Source: Alphaproteobacteria bacterium (GTDB lineage: Bacteria > Pseudomonadota > Alphaproteobacteria > UBA9655). Taken from it: DNA of 33,322 nucleotides. The notes below the pieces were generated by a model that worked only from the letters and a program-made list of their open reading frames with translations, was not told the origin of the DNA and searched no databases. The number at the start of each line of letters is the position of its first letter. Position 1 is the first letter of the stretch. Both the position numbers and the translations under genes were made by a program. The DNA is taken from positions 1 to 33,322 of the forward strand of contig JAIEQB010000080.1 of NCBI GenBank assembly GCA_019748065.1. The letters run 5' to 3'. Positions 1 through 6,905 of the stretch are shown piece by piece.

Positions 1-58
1 TCCCTTCTTATTCTTTAGCGACTGTAAGAAAGACTTAGCCTACTCTATTCTTTATCTC

Positions 59-461
59 TTATCCAAAACTCAGGTTAGCTATGGCTATTTTTTCTTGCTG
101 AGCTTCCTCTTGAGCTTTTTTCAGCGCTTCTTCTTTTTCCTTCAACCCCTTCTCGAGCCCTCTTTTAAAACCTTTCCCTTCATATTTTCGAAGGGTATTT
201 GACTCGACCATCAGCCACTTGTGGCGATCCTCATAGGCCATTCACTCTTCTTTTGTAAAGTTCATGACCTCGAGAACATTCAAAGCCTTTTTAAGGGCGG
301 GATCGTTCAATTTTGGCGGAAGTATTGAGGAGAATGATGCTTTTGACCTGATCTTCTTCCGAAACAATCGAATTAATGAGCGAAATCAACAAATCTTTGT
401 TTTCTTCAACACCAAAGATTTTTTTGAAAGCAATATCAACGCGGGGGTCAATTTTATTCAT
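59..461 (-). pseudogene. Broken Rpn-family (PD-(D/E)XK) recombination-promoting nuclease/transposase remnant
   Basis: Reading minus from the ATG at 461, the first 46 or so codons match the start of Rpn/PDDEXK_2 proteins (MNKIDPRVDIAFKKIFG, then ENKDLLISLINS). The frame then changes and stops after about 57 codons. In another frame the C-terminal part resumes (DPALKKALNVLEVMNF), is cut by an in-frame TGA at 242-244, and continues as AYEDRHKWL with a Lys/Glu-rich tail to the stop at 59. Family members are normally about 280-300 residues, so most of the middle, including the rest of the nuclease core, has been deleted. Visible lesions are one large internal deletion with frameshift and one nonsense codon. 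Rpn nucleases often occur in many copies in host-associated bacteria. The family call is firm from both ends. The product is almost certainly non-functional. Confidence 0.8.
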
Positions 462-599
462 GTTTAGCCGAGCTCATGATCATCATTAGGGAGTATAAAC
501 ACAGTATTATTAAAAAGCTGTGGGGATATAAAGCGCAAAACATGCAAAATAAAATTATCAAAAAACACTTAAATCTAATTAAAGACTATAGTCAAGGCC

Positions 600-705
600 C
601 CCACATACCATCATCACGAACCCACGCAGTGGGCGTGGTGATCCATCTTGATAGAAATATGGATTGCCACACCTTGCTTCGCAAGGTTCGCAGTGGTGTT
701 TACAA
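600..705. repeat. Hairpin-rich intergenic repeat-like DNA
   Basis: The gap between the nuclease remnant and ispA holds two stem-loops. The first pairs ATCACGAACCCAC with GTGGGCGTGGTGAT, imperfectly, around GCA. The second contains CCTTGC-TTC-GCAAGG near 673-688, with outer CCAC/GTGG pairing. The arms GTGGTGATCCAT and ATGGATTGCCAC are also an imperfect inverted pair. Such modular palindromes resemble the dispersed intergenic repeats of AT-rich alphaproteobacterial endosymbionts, but a second copy is not visible in this window. The rest of 468-720 holds no convincing gene. Confidence 0.45.
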
Positions 706-720
706 GTGGTTATTTATGGT

Positions 721-1626
721 TTATCCCCCACCCCACTGACACACATACTGAGCTGCCTCTTTCAAAGGAGTCGCTTTTTCTCCAAAGGGAGATAGGGTCT
801 TTAAAGCTTCTTTTAAAGTTTCTTCCACTTTTTTGCGGAGCATCAAAGGCCCCAGTAGGGTGAGAAAGGTCAATTTATCTTTATCCTGCTGACACGGCTT
901 ACCCGTGACTTTTTCATTTCCACAACTATCGAGCCAATCGTCCACCATTTGAAACATTCTTCCAAAAAGAAGTCCAAAATTCTTGAGTGCCTCTCGATCA
1001 CTAGCGCTAGCATTTCCTAAAATGGCTCCTGCCTCAAGTGCAAAACCAAACAAAACACCGGTTTTAAGCCGTTGAAGGGTTAATAAATCTTCTTCAGTCG
1101 CTATTGGCCCTTCTTGATTCAAATCCATCATTTGTCCTGCGACAAGCCCTTCCGAGCCAATAACTAGGGAGAGCTCTTGAATAAGTTCTAGCTGAACGTC
1201 TTTTGACACCTTAAGAGAAGATAAGGTTTGAAACGCAAGAGGAATCAGAGCATCTCCCACAAGGATGGCTGTCGCTTCCCCATAGGCTCTATGACAACTT
1301 GGCTTATTCCTGCGTATAGCAGCATTATCCATAGCGGGAAGGTCATCATGCACCAATGAATAGGCATGAACAAGTTCAATAGCCGCTGCAACATGTAAGG
1401 CAATTTCAGTAGGTACAGAAAAAAGGTGGGCGGCGGCATGTGTTAAAAATGCGCGCAAACGTTTCCCGCCTCCCAAAATACTATAAGCCATGGCTTCATG
1501 AAGGCACGTATTAGGGGGAGGGAGGATAGCCTTGAGAATACCTTCAAGCTCGGCTGAAACCGACTTCAGTTGTTGTTCAAAGGCATCATTCCTCAAAGGA
1601 TAGGGGCTTTGTTTCAATTGTACCAT
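721..1626 (-). CDS. ispA: Polyprenyl synthetase, farnesyl/geranylgeranyl diphosphate synthase type
   Basis: A cytosolic short-chain trans-prenyltransferase that condenses isopentenyl diphosphate with allylic diphosphates, feeding ubiquinone and undecaprenyl synthesis. The 301-residue length fits IspA. The substrate-binding GGGKRLRAF is at about 52-60. The first Asp-rich motif is HDDLPAMD (D94, D95, D100) and the second is MVDDWLD (D229, D230, D233). After the first motif the usual DNDDLRRG is DNAAIRRN, so two acidic residues are replaced, although the DDxxxxD metal ligands remain. The ATG at 1626 overlaps the 3' end of xseB by 41 bases, which implies translational coupling; xseB-ispA adjacency is common in proteobacteria. 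It is the last gene of the etfB-etfA-hbd-xseB-ispA run. Chain length (C15 or C20) cannot be read from the sequence alone. Confidence 0.92.
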   Translation of the reverse strand: MVQLKQSPYPLRNDAFEQQLKSVSAELEGILKAILPPPNTCLHEAMAYSILGGGKRLRAFLTHAAAHLFSVPTEIALHVAAAIELVHAYSLVHDDLPAMDNAAIRRNKPSCHRAYGEATAILVGDALIPLAFQTLSSLKVSKDVQLELIQELSLVIGSEGLVAGQMMDLNQEGPIATEEDLLTLQRLKTGVLFGFALEAGAILGNASASDREALKNFGLLFGRMFQMVDDWLDSCGNEKVTGKPCQQDKDKLTFLTLLGPLMLRKKVEETLKEALKTLSPFGEKATPLKEAAQYVCQWGGG

Positions 1627-1822
1627 CGGACTTTACTACAATTTGTTCAACGCGAAGACGGGCATCCTTTAATTTTTTCTCACAATGAGCTCTTAAAGCA
1701 GCGCCTCTTTCATAGGCACTAATCGCCTCATCAAGATTTGTCTTCCCTTCTTCAAGGCGGCGCACGATTGTTTCTAGTTCTTGCAATGCCTGTTCAAAGC
1801 TCATGGTTTCAAGAGTTGTCAT
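1586..1822 (-). CDS. xseB: Exodeoxyribonuclease VII small subunit
   Basis: Small subunit of the XseA/XseB single-strand exonuclease used in DNA repair. The 78-residue product carries the family core: SFEQALQELETIVRRLEEG, then LDEAISAYERGAAL, and a helical C-terminal half ending VEQIV. I place the start at the ATG at 1822, preceded by GGAG five bases upstream. A GTG directly before it at 1825 is an alternative that adds one residue. It starts 8 bases after the hbd stop and its end overlaps ispA by 41 bases, so it belongs to the same transcript. No large subunit gene (xseA) is in the window. Confidence 0.93.
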   Translation of the reverse strand: MTTLETMSFEQALQELETIVRRLEEGKTNLDEAISAYERGAALRAHCEKKLKDARLRVEQIVVKSDGTIETKPLSFEE

Positions 1823-1830
1823 CACCTCTC

Positions 1831-2703
1831 CTATCGAGTTGGGACGGGCTGCTCACCCGTATAATCATAAAATCCTCGCTGGGTTTTGCGCCCCAGCCAA
1901 CCGGCCTCCACATACTTTGTTAAGAGAGGACATGGCTTATACTTGCCCTCTCCTCGTCCTTCATAAAGAACATTCATAATGGAAGCACAAGTATCAAGAC
2001 CAATTAGATCTGCAAGCTCCAACGGGCCCATAGGGTGATTTGCTCCTAAACGCATGCCCTTGTCAATGGCATCCATGGTGCCCACCCCTTCAAAAAGCGC
2101 ATAGATCGCTTCATTTATCATGGGCATGAGGATACGATTAACAATGAAACCAGGGTAGTCTTCGGAAACCGCAGCTCGTTTATCAAGACGTTTTACTACC
2201 TCTTGTATGGCATTAAAGGTCCCATTAGAAGTAGCAATGCCACGAATCAACTCCACCAGCTGCATAACAGGAACTGGATTCATAAAGTGCATACCCATAA
2301 ACTTCTCCGGTCGATCAGTACTTCTTGCCAAAGCTGTAACTGAAATAGAGGAGGTGTTGGTTGCCAACAAGCAGCGTGCGGACAAATTGGGACAAAGCTT
2401 TCTTAATATCTCTTTTTTGATCTCTTCATTTTCAGTGACTGCCTCTATAACCAAATCACACTTTTTAAATTCTTCCTGGCTAATAACTGTTTTCAAACGA
2501 GCAAGAGCTTCTTCTTTCTCCTTGAGGGTCAGCTTATTACGAGCCACCTGCCGTTCCATATTGCGGTCAATGCTCTCAAACCCCTGCTTGAGGGCTTCTT
2601 TTGAAATATCACTCAAAAGCACATGATATCCCGCGAGCAGACAAACATGAGCAATCCCACTCCCCATTTGCCCTGCTCCAATGATACCTATATTTTCAAT
2701 CAC
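1831..2703 (-). CDS. hbd: 3-hydroxybutyryl-CoA dehydrogenase
   Basis: NAD(P)-dependent oxidoreductase interconverting 3-hydroxyacyl-CoA and 3-oxoacyl-CoA in short-chain fatty acid or butyryl-CoA metabolism. The 290-residue protein has an N-terminal Rossmann fold (GAGQMG, residues 9-14). The catalytic segment is MGMHFMNPVP, with H139 and N142, followed by E151. The C-terminal helical domain contains DYPGFIVNRILMPMINEA and ends GRKTQRGFYDY, as in the family. The start codon appears to be GTG at 2703, since no ATG precedes the conserved beta strand, and its ribosome binding site is weak. It lies 27 bases after etfA, so it is cotranscribed with the flavoprotein that accepts electrons from acyl-CoA dehydrogenases. 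No thiolase or crotonase is in the window. Another gene symbol in use is paaH/fadB-like. Confidence 0.93.
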   Translation of the reverse strand: MIENIGIIGAGQMGSGIAHVCLLAGYHVLLSDISKEALKQGFESIDRNMERQVARNKLTLKEKEEALARLKTVISQEEFKKCDLVIEAVTENEEIKKEILRKLCPNLSARCLLATNTSSISVTALARSTDRPEKFMGMHFMNPVPVMQLVELIRGIATSNGTFNAIQEVVKRLDKRAAVSEDYPGFIVNRILMPMINEAIYALFEGVGTMDAIDKGMRLGANHPMGPLELADLIGLDTCASIMNVLYEGRGEGKYKPCPLLTKYVEAGWLGRKTQRGFYDYTGEQPVPTR

Positions 2704-2730
2704 TTGCTTGAATACTCTGCTTATTAAAGG

Positions 2731-3708
2731 TTACTTTTTGACTGTATCGTGTGCTGTCTTATTTCTCAAGATTTCTTTGGTTTTTGTTGTTAACTCAGGC
2801 AACAAAACAAAAAGATCACCCACAAGCCCATAGTCAGCCACTTGAAAAATAGGCGCCTCGGGGTCCTTATTAATGGCAACGATAACTTTGCTGTCCTTCA
2901 TCCCAGCAAGATGTTGAATGGCCCCTGAAATGCCAATAGCGATATAAAGGTCAGGAGCAACCACTTTCCCTGTTTGACCCACTTGATAATCGTTAGGCAC
3001 GAAACCCGCATCCACAGCTGCTCGTGAGGCTCCAATAGCAGCTTCTAAGGTATCGGCAAGATCTTCAAGAAGTGCAAAGTTTTCCTTATTCTGAAAACCT
3101 CTCCCTCCCGCAACAACAATAGAGGCAGCGGTAAGATCAGGGCGTTCAGAGCGACTTTCCTCCATCTTTACAAAGGTTGCAACCGGCCCCGAAGGAGGAA
3201 CAAAAGGATAGCTTTCAATAGACGCCTTGAAGACTGAAAGTGTAGCTTTTTCAAAGGCTGTGGGACGAATGGTCAGCAATTTTTTAGCATCATTTGATTT
3301 AAGGATCGCAATGGCATTGCCCGCATAAATGGGTCTTTTAAAGGTGTTTTGGCTCTGAATTTCAATCACGTCAGAAATTTGGGCTACATCCAATAAAGCC
3401 GCAAGGCCGGGCAACACATTTTTTCCAAAGGTCGATGCGGGGGCCAGAATAAAGTCATAGTCTTGCGCCAACTTTAAAAGAGTGGGTGTCATAGTTTCAG
3501 CAACCAGATAGGAGCAGGATTTATCTTGAACCACCAAAACCTTTTTAAGGCCTTCATAGGAAGAAGCACTCTCAGCAATCTTTTCAAGATTCTCTCCGAA
3601 CAAAACAAGGTGAACGTCAGAAGACAGCTTTTGAGCTGCCGTAAGGGTGGCTAAGGTCCCTGCCGTCAATTCATTTTGATCATGCTCTGCGATAAGAAGA
3701 AGGGGCAT
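2731..3708 (-). CDS. etfA: Electron transfer flavoprotein alpha subunit
   Basis: FAD-binding subunit of the soluble EtfAB dimer, which passes electrons from acyl-CoA dehydrogenases to the quinone pool through ETF:quinone oxidoreductase. The 325-residue length is typical. The N-terminal domain begins PLLLIAEHDQNEL. The C-terminal FAD domain has VVAGGRGFQNKENF, then GASRAAVDAGFVPNDYQVGQTG, then LYIAIGISGAIQHLAGM and INKDPEAPIFQVADYGLVGD, all family hallmarks. Its ATG overlaps the etfB stop by one base (TAATG), a sign of translational coupling that keeps the two subunits stoichiometric. Confidence 0.96.
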   Translation of the reverse strand: MPLLLIAEHDQNELTAGTLATLTAAQKLSSDVHLVLFGENLEKIAESASSYEGLKKVLVVQDKSCSYLVAETMTPTLLKLAQDYDFILAPASTFGKNVLPGLAALLDVAQISDVIEIQSQNTFKRPIYAGNAIAILKSNDAKKLLTIRPTAFEKATLSVFKASIESYPFVPPSGPVATFVKMEESRSERPDLTAASIVVAGGRGFQNKENFALLEDLADTLEAAIGASRAAVDAGFVPNDYQVGQTGKVVAPDLYIAIGISGAIQHLAGMKDSKVIVAINKDPEAPIFQVADYGLVGDLFVLLPELTTKTKEILRNKTAHDTVKK

Positions 3709-4457
3709 TAAATTACTTTTGCCTCCTTCTGAAGTTTTTCCAAAAGGGCATCAACGCTTTCAACCTTAATACCCGCCTTCCGTTTCGGAGGCTCTTCAAT
3801 GGAAAGAGTTACTAGGTGGGGCATTAAATCAATCCCCAAACTCTCCGCAGAAATTCCTTCAAGAGGCTTTTGCTTGGCCTTCATAATATTGGGGAGGGTT
3901 GCATACCGCGGCTCATTTAAACGTAAGTCAGTAGTTACAATAGCGGGTAACGTCATCTCTAAGGTTTCAAGCCCTCCATCGACTTCCCTGATCACCTGAA
4001 GCTTGTCCTTATCTATATCTAATTTTGATATGAAAGTCCCTTGGGGCCAATTCAGAAGAGCAGCAAGCATTTGTCCCGTTTGATTATAATCATCATCAAT
4101 GGCTTGTTTTCCTAAGATCACAAGTTGTGGATTTTCTCGTTCAACAAGTTTTTTTAAGGTTTTTGCAACGCCTAGAGGTTGAGTTTCCAAAGATGTTTCC
4201 ACATGAATTGCCCGATCTGCTCCCAAAGCCAGCGCCGTCCGAAGGGATTCTTGGCAAGCCTTTTCTCCAATGGAAACAACAATCACTTCGGAAACCACCC
4301 CCTTTTCCTTGAGGCACACCGCTTCTTCCACTGCAATTTCATCGAAGGGATTTAACGACATTTTCACACCCGAAAAGTCAATGCCACTTCCATCCCCTTT
4401 AAGACGCACTTTAACGCTATAATCAATCACGCGCTTAATTGCGACCAAGACCTTCAT
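3708..4457 (-). CDS. etfB: Electron transfer flavoprotein beta subunit
   Basis: AMP-binding partner of EtfA in the electron transfer flavoprotein. The 249-residue product starts [18 protein letters not shown] and has the nucleotide-binding segment [13 protein letters not shown]. The ETF-beta signature lies near [27 protein letters not shown]. The C-terminal arm, with [11 protein letters not shown], wraps around the alpha subunit in known structures. I chose the ATG at 4457; a TTG directly before it at 4460 is possible and sits closer to the purine-rich stretch. It is the first gene of a five-gene minus-strand run, with a plausible promoter 24-52 bases upstream. Confidence 0.95.
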   Translation of the reverse strand: MKVLVAIKRVIDYSVKVRLKGDGSGIDFSGVKMSLNPFDEIAVEEAVCLKEKGVVSEVIVVSIGEKACQESLRTALALGADRAIHVETSLETQPLGVAKTLKKLVERENPQLVILGKQAIDDDYNQTGQMLAALLNWPQGTFISKLDIDKDKLQVIREVDGGLETLEMTLPAIVTTDLRLNEPRYATLPNIMKAKQKPLEGISAESLGIDLMPHLVTLSIEEPPKRKAGIKVESVDALLEKLQKEAKVI

Positions 4458-4480
4458 CAATTTAAAGTTCCCTGTTTTTT

Positions 4481-4509
4481 CTTATATAAACTCTAGCACA
4501 AAAGAACAA
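4481..4509 (-). promoter_or_regulatory. Candidate sigma-70 promoter of the etfB-etfA-hbd-xseB-ispA operon
   Basis: On the minus strand TTGTTC (-35, 4504-4509) is followed after 17 bases by TATAAG (-10, 4481-4486), just upstream of etfB. The -10 matches 5 of 6 consensus bases and the -35 only 3 of 6. Position and spacing make it the best candidate. It is not proven. Confidence 0.4.
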
Positions 4510-4529
4510 AACTGTGAATGCGGCTAAAC

Positions 4530-4566
4530 TTATCTTTTCTTTTGAAACTTGACTAAGAAAAGATAA
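4530..4566. repeat. Perfect 12-bp inverted repeat between the etfB promoter and the fic remnant
   Basis: TTATCTTTTCTT at 4530-4541 is the exact reverse complement of AAGAAAAGATAA at 4555-4566, with a 13-base loop. It is AT-rich and has no clean U tract on either side. It could be a weak transcription stop, a regulator site upstream of etfB, or a scar at the edge of the inserted fic gene. Confidence 0.5.
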
Positions 4567-5338
4567 TTATAAATCAACGCATTGGAACATATGTCATCCA
4601 TAAACTCTCCAACGAGTCCTACAAAGCTTATGTTCCCCCTCGATTGCCACCCGATCCCCCTCTAGATTTAGCCAAGCTCTATCCTTACTTAGAGAAGCCA
4701 ACTCTTGCTTTGGCTGAGTTGAATGGGATACAAAAATCCATCCCCATTACGTCTCTTTTTATTTATATGTACATCCGTAAAGAAGCCTTACTTTCCAGCC
4801 AAATTGAAGGATTTCAAAGCTCCTTTTCAGATTTAATGCTTTGAAAACCATCAAAGACCCAACGTTTCTTTGGAAGATGTAGAAGAAGTCTCCAATTACG
4901 TCAAAGCCATCACCTATGGCCTCAAATGCCTCAAAGATGGTTTCCCTCTCTCCTTAAGGTTACTGAGGGAAATTCATGGCATACTCCATTCTGGGGGGCG
5001 TGGATCTTCAAAACTACCGGCAGAATTTAGACGTTCACAAAACTGGATTGGGGGAACGAGACCTGGAAATGCCTTATTTGTTCCTCCTTCTGTTGATCAT
5101 TTGAATCAATTATTATGATTTGCTTCAAGAAGTAAGGACGCACGGGACTTGGGAGATATGGCTTGAATTCTTCTTGGAAGGCATTTTTAAATCCTCAAAA
5201 CAAGCTATAAAAACAGCGCTCGATATTAATATACTGTTTGACAAAGATATGGCAAAAATAGCCACTCTTGGGCGTGCAAGATTTTCCAGTGAAAAAGCCT
5301 TTGAGTACTTAAAGAAATTGCCACAAGTAACTGTGTAG
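4563..5338 (+). pseudogene. Fic/DOC-family AMPylase pseudogene lacking the catalytic core
   Basis: Three consecutive frames together give a Fic protein. Frame one, readable from about 4584, runs GTYVIHKLSNESYKAYVPP and then PPDPPLDLAKLYPYLEK to RKEALLSSQIEG, the Fic N-terminal domain. It stops near 4842, where a frameshift is needed. Frame two (to about 5117) continues DVEEVSNYVKAI, FPLSLRLLREIHGIL, then EFRRSQNWIGGTRPGNA. Frame three resumes with DLLQEVRTHGTWEIWLEFFLEGIF and the C-terminal helices. Between frames two and three the whole stretch that should carry HPFxxGNGR is absent, about 70 residues by comparison with usual family order. Intact relatives are about 370 residues. No convincing start codon is left at the 5' end. 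The gene separates pduO from etfB, which are often neighbours in alphaproteobacteria, so it looks like an insertion that later decayed. Confidence 0.85.
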
Positions 5339-5391
5339 TTACTGAGCTCAGAACTCTATATGACGCCCCCCACCGCAAGGAGTTCTCTGAG

Positions 5392-5565
5392 TCACATGGT
5401 GAAGCTAGGGGGTCTTAGAAGAAATAAGCGGCCACAAGCCTGATAAGATATATTTTTACAAAGCCTATCTAAGAATTCTTGAGGAGGGCGCAGAGCCATT
5501 TGATCAGTAAGAGCTTGAATAAATCGACTTTTCGCTGCAGTTAACGATTCACTCCTGGTACCCAT
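5392..5565 (-). other. Small unassigned open frame downstream of pduO
   Basis: A 57-codon frame starts at an ATG inside the 3' end of pduO and runs on minus. The peptide contains FIQALTDQMALRPPQEF and LDRLCKNISYQACGRL, which looks more protein-like than random, but I recognise no family. It overlaps pduO by 25 bases. It may be a short gene, the remnant of a longer one, or chance. An imperfect inverted repeat (CTCAGAACTC at 5347-5356 with GAGTTCTCTGAG at 5380-5391) lies just beyond its stop. Confidence 0.2.
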
Positions 5566-6101
5566 AAAATATCTCCACTCTTTAAGTGATTATCATAACG
5601 AGCCAAGACAAAAAGTAAATCAGAGAGTCGATTAACATACTGGATCAGGATTTTATTAATTTTTTCACTCTCATGGAGAGCGCACATTGATCTTTCCGCC
5701 CGTCTTACTACCGCTCGTGCTTGATGAAGAGTTGCTGAAAGGGAAGAGCCTCCTGGCAAAACAAAGGAAGTGAGAGAGGGCAGAGTTTTATTATAAAAAT
5801 CAAGCTGTTCCTCTAGATAGGTGACTTGAGAACCAGAAAGGCGCAAAGCCCCCTTAGTATCTTCTGTCATAGGCAAACAAAGGTCAGCCCCAACATCAAA
5901 AAGATCATTTTGGATATGAAAGAGGAGAGAGTCAACTGCATCGGCAGCATAAAGGCGCGCAACGCCAATGGTTGAATTTGCCTCATCCACATCTCCAATT
6001 GCTGCCATGTGAAGAGAGGCTTTTGAAACACGTTTGCCTGATCCAAGAGATGTTTTTCCCTTGTCCCCTCCCTTGGTATAAATGCGTGTAAGTTGAACCA
6101 T
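5541..6101 (-). CDS. pduO: Cob(I)yrinic acid a,c-diamide adenosyltransferase, PduO type
   Basis: Transfers the adenosyl group of ATP to cob(I)alamin to make coenzyme B12. The 186-residue length is typical. The N-terminal ATP-binding loop is TRIYTKGGDKGKTSLG, followed by GDVDEANSTIG. The middle and C-terminal helices include FVLPGGSSLSATLHQARAVVRRAER, which carries the conserved Arg-rich active-site region, and YVNRLSDLLFVLAR. Its ATG starts directly after the stop of the HIG1 gene. Carrying this gene without a B12 synthesis cluster nearby suggests salvage or activation of imported cobalamin, though that is inference. Many annotations call it cobO or mmaB-like. Confidence 0.93.
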   Translation of the reverse strand: MVQLTRIYTKGGDKGKTSLGSGKRVSKASLHMAAIGDVDEANSTIGVARLYAADAVDSLLFHIQNDLFDVGADLCLPMTEDTKGALRLSGSQVTYLEEQLDFYNKTLPSLTSFVLPGGSSLSATLHQARAVVRRAERSMCALHESEKINKILIQYVNRLSDLLFVLARYDNHLKSGDILWVPGVNR

Positions 6102-6305
6102 TTAATGCCCCTTTAAAAAAAGAAGAGCTGAAAAAATTAAAATGGCTACCGCTTGAAAAAGAATGCGCAGTCGCATCATTTTATTACTTTTCTCGGAAGC
6201 CTTCTTACCTTCCTTGAACATCTGAAAAAGCCCAGCAATCAAAGCTCCTACTGTTGCTATCAAAGCAAAGACGAGCAGGAACTGTAAAACCGATTCAATG
6301 GTCAT
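6102..6305 (-). CDS. HIG1-domain twin-transmembrane protein
   Basis: A 67-residue inner-membrane protein with two hydrophobic helices, at about 6-28 and 45-64. They are joined by a basic loop (FKEGKKASEKSNKMMRLR) containing the MRxR element typical of the hypoxia-induced-gene-1 (HIG1) family. Mitochondrial HIG1 proteins associate with respiratory complexes III and IV; the role of the bacterial forms is less clear. It overlaps the trcR stop by four bases (ATGA) and abuts pduO, so the three genes are translationally coupled. The same neighbourhood is seen in many alphaproteobacteria. Confidence 0.85.
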   Translation of the reverse strand: MTIESVLQFLLVFALIATVGALIAGLFQMFKEGKKASEKSNKMMRLRILFQAVAILIFSALLFLKGH

Positions 6306-6814
6306 TGACCATATTTTTTAAAGAGCTTATTGAGCTCGTCGGTGGTGCAGAGTCCTAAATGAGCTGGGCTTTCCAGCTTGATTTCACTCATCGTTCGATG
6401 AGTTTTTGTCCGAATAGCTTGAATCGTGGTCCGCGTTGTTCCCAAGAGACGAATGATATCCCCATCAGTAATAGTGGGAATTTCTTTTAAAAGCCAAGCA
6501 ATACCATTTGGTTTAGCATGACGCAAAGCGACAGGTGTATATTTAGCGCCCTTTTTCACCTTCACTGCATGTACATTCGACGACATATGAAGACGAGCAT
6601 GCGGATTTGCCTGGCATCTTTCAATTTCATCAATGGTCAGTTGCCCAGAGCTCACGGGATCATGCCCCACCATGCCAATAATAATTTCTCCATCGGCGAT
6701 GGCTTGAACTTCTAAAGTGTGCAAATGGCAAAAATCAGCAATTTGCTCAAAAGTTAGGGTTGTATTATCTATAAGCCAAACCGCTGTTGCTTTTGGCATG
6801 AGGGGTGCGTTCAT
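6302..6814 (-). CDS. trcR: TrcR/DUF1013 cell-cycle transcriptional regulator
   Basis: A 170-residue protein of the alphaproteobacteria-restricted DUF1013 family. It opens MPKATAVWLIDNTTLTFEQIADFC, the usual start of the family, and has a helix-turn-helix-like region near GDIIRLLGTTRTTIQAIR at about 126-143. TrcR binds DNA and is reported to be linked to cell-cycle control in this class. I keep the ATG at 6814, because GGGAG lies just upstream at good spacing and the family has a few residues before MPKATA. It leads the trcR-HIG1-pduO run and has a good promoter candidate at 6869-6896. Confidence 0.87.
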   Translation of the reverse strand: MNAPLMPKATAVWLIDNTTLTFEQIADFCHLHTLEVQAIADGEIIIGMVGHDPVSSGQLTIDEIERCQANPHARLHMSSNVHAVKVKKGAKYTPVALRHAKPNGIAWLLKEIPTITDGDIIRLLGTTRTTIQAIRTKTHRTMSEIKLESPAHLGLCTTDELNKLFKKYGQ

Positions 6815-6868
6815 TCAGCTCCCACCTTTCCTAAATTATGTTAACATGTGGATCTGTATTCTGAAGCT

Positions 6869-6896
6869 ATTGAACCATAGGTTGCGCTTTTGTCAA
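6869..6896 (-). promoter_or_regulatory. Candidate sigma-70 promoter of trcR-HIG1-pduO
   Basis: On the minus strand a perfect TTGACA (6891-6896) is followed 16 bases later by TTCAAT (6869-6874, 4 of 6 matches). This is 55 bases upstream of the trcR start and just past the pfkA stop, so trcR need not depend on pfkA transcription. Confidence 0.5.
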
Positions 6897-6905
6897 ATAA
6901 GATTT

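Noticed and set aside
476-739. 87-codon open frame on plus
   Set aside because: It runs across the hairpin repeat, has no ribosome binding site or family features, and its end overlaps ispA on the other strand.
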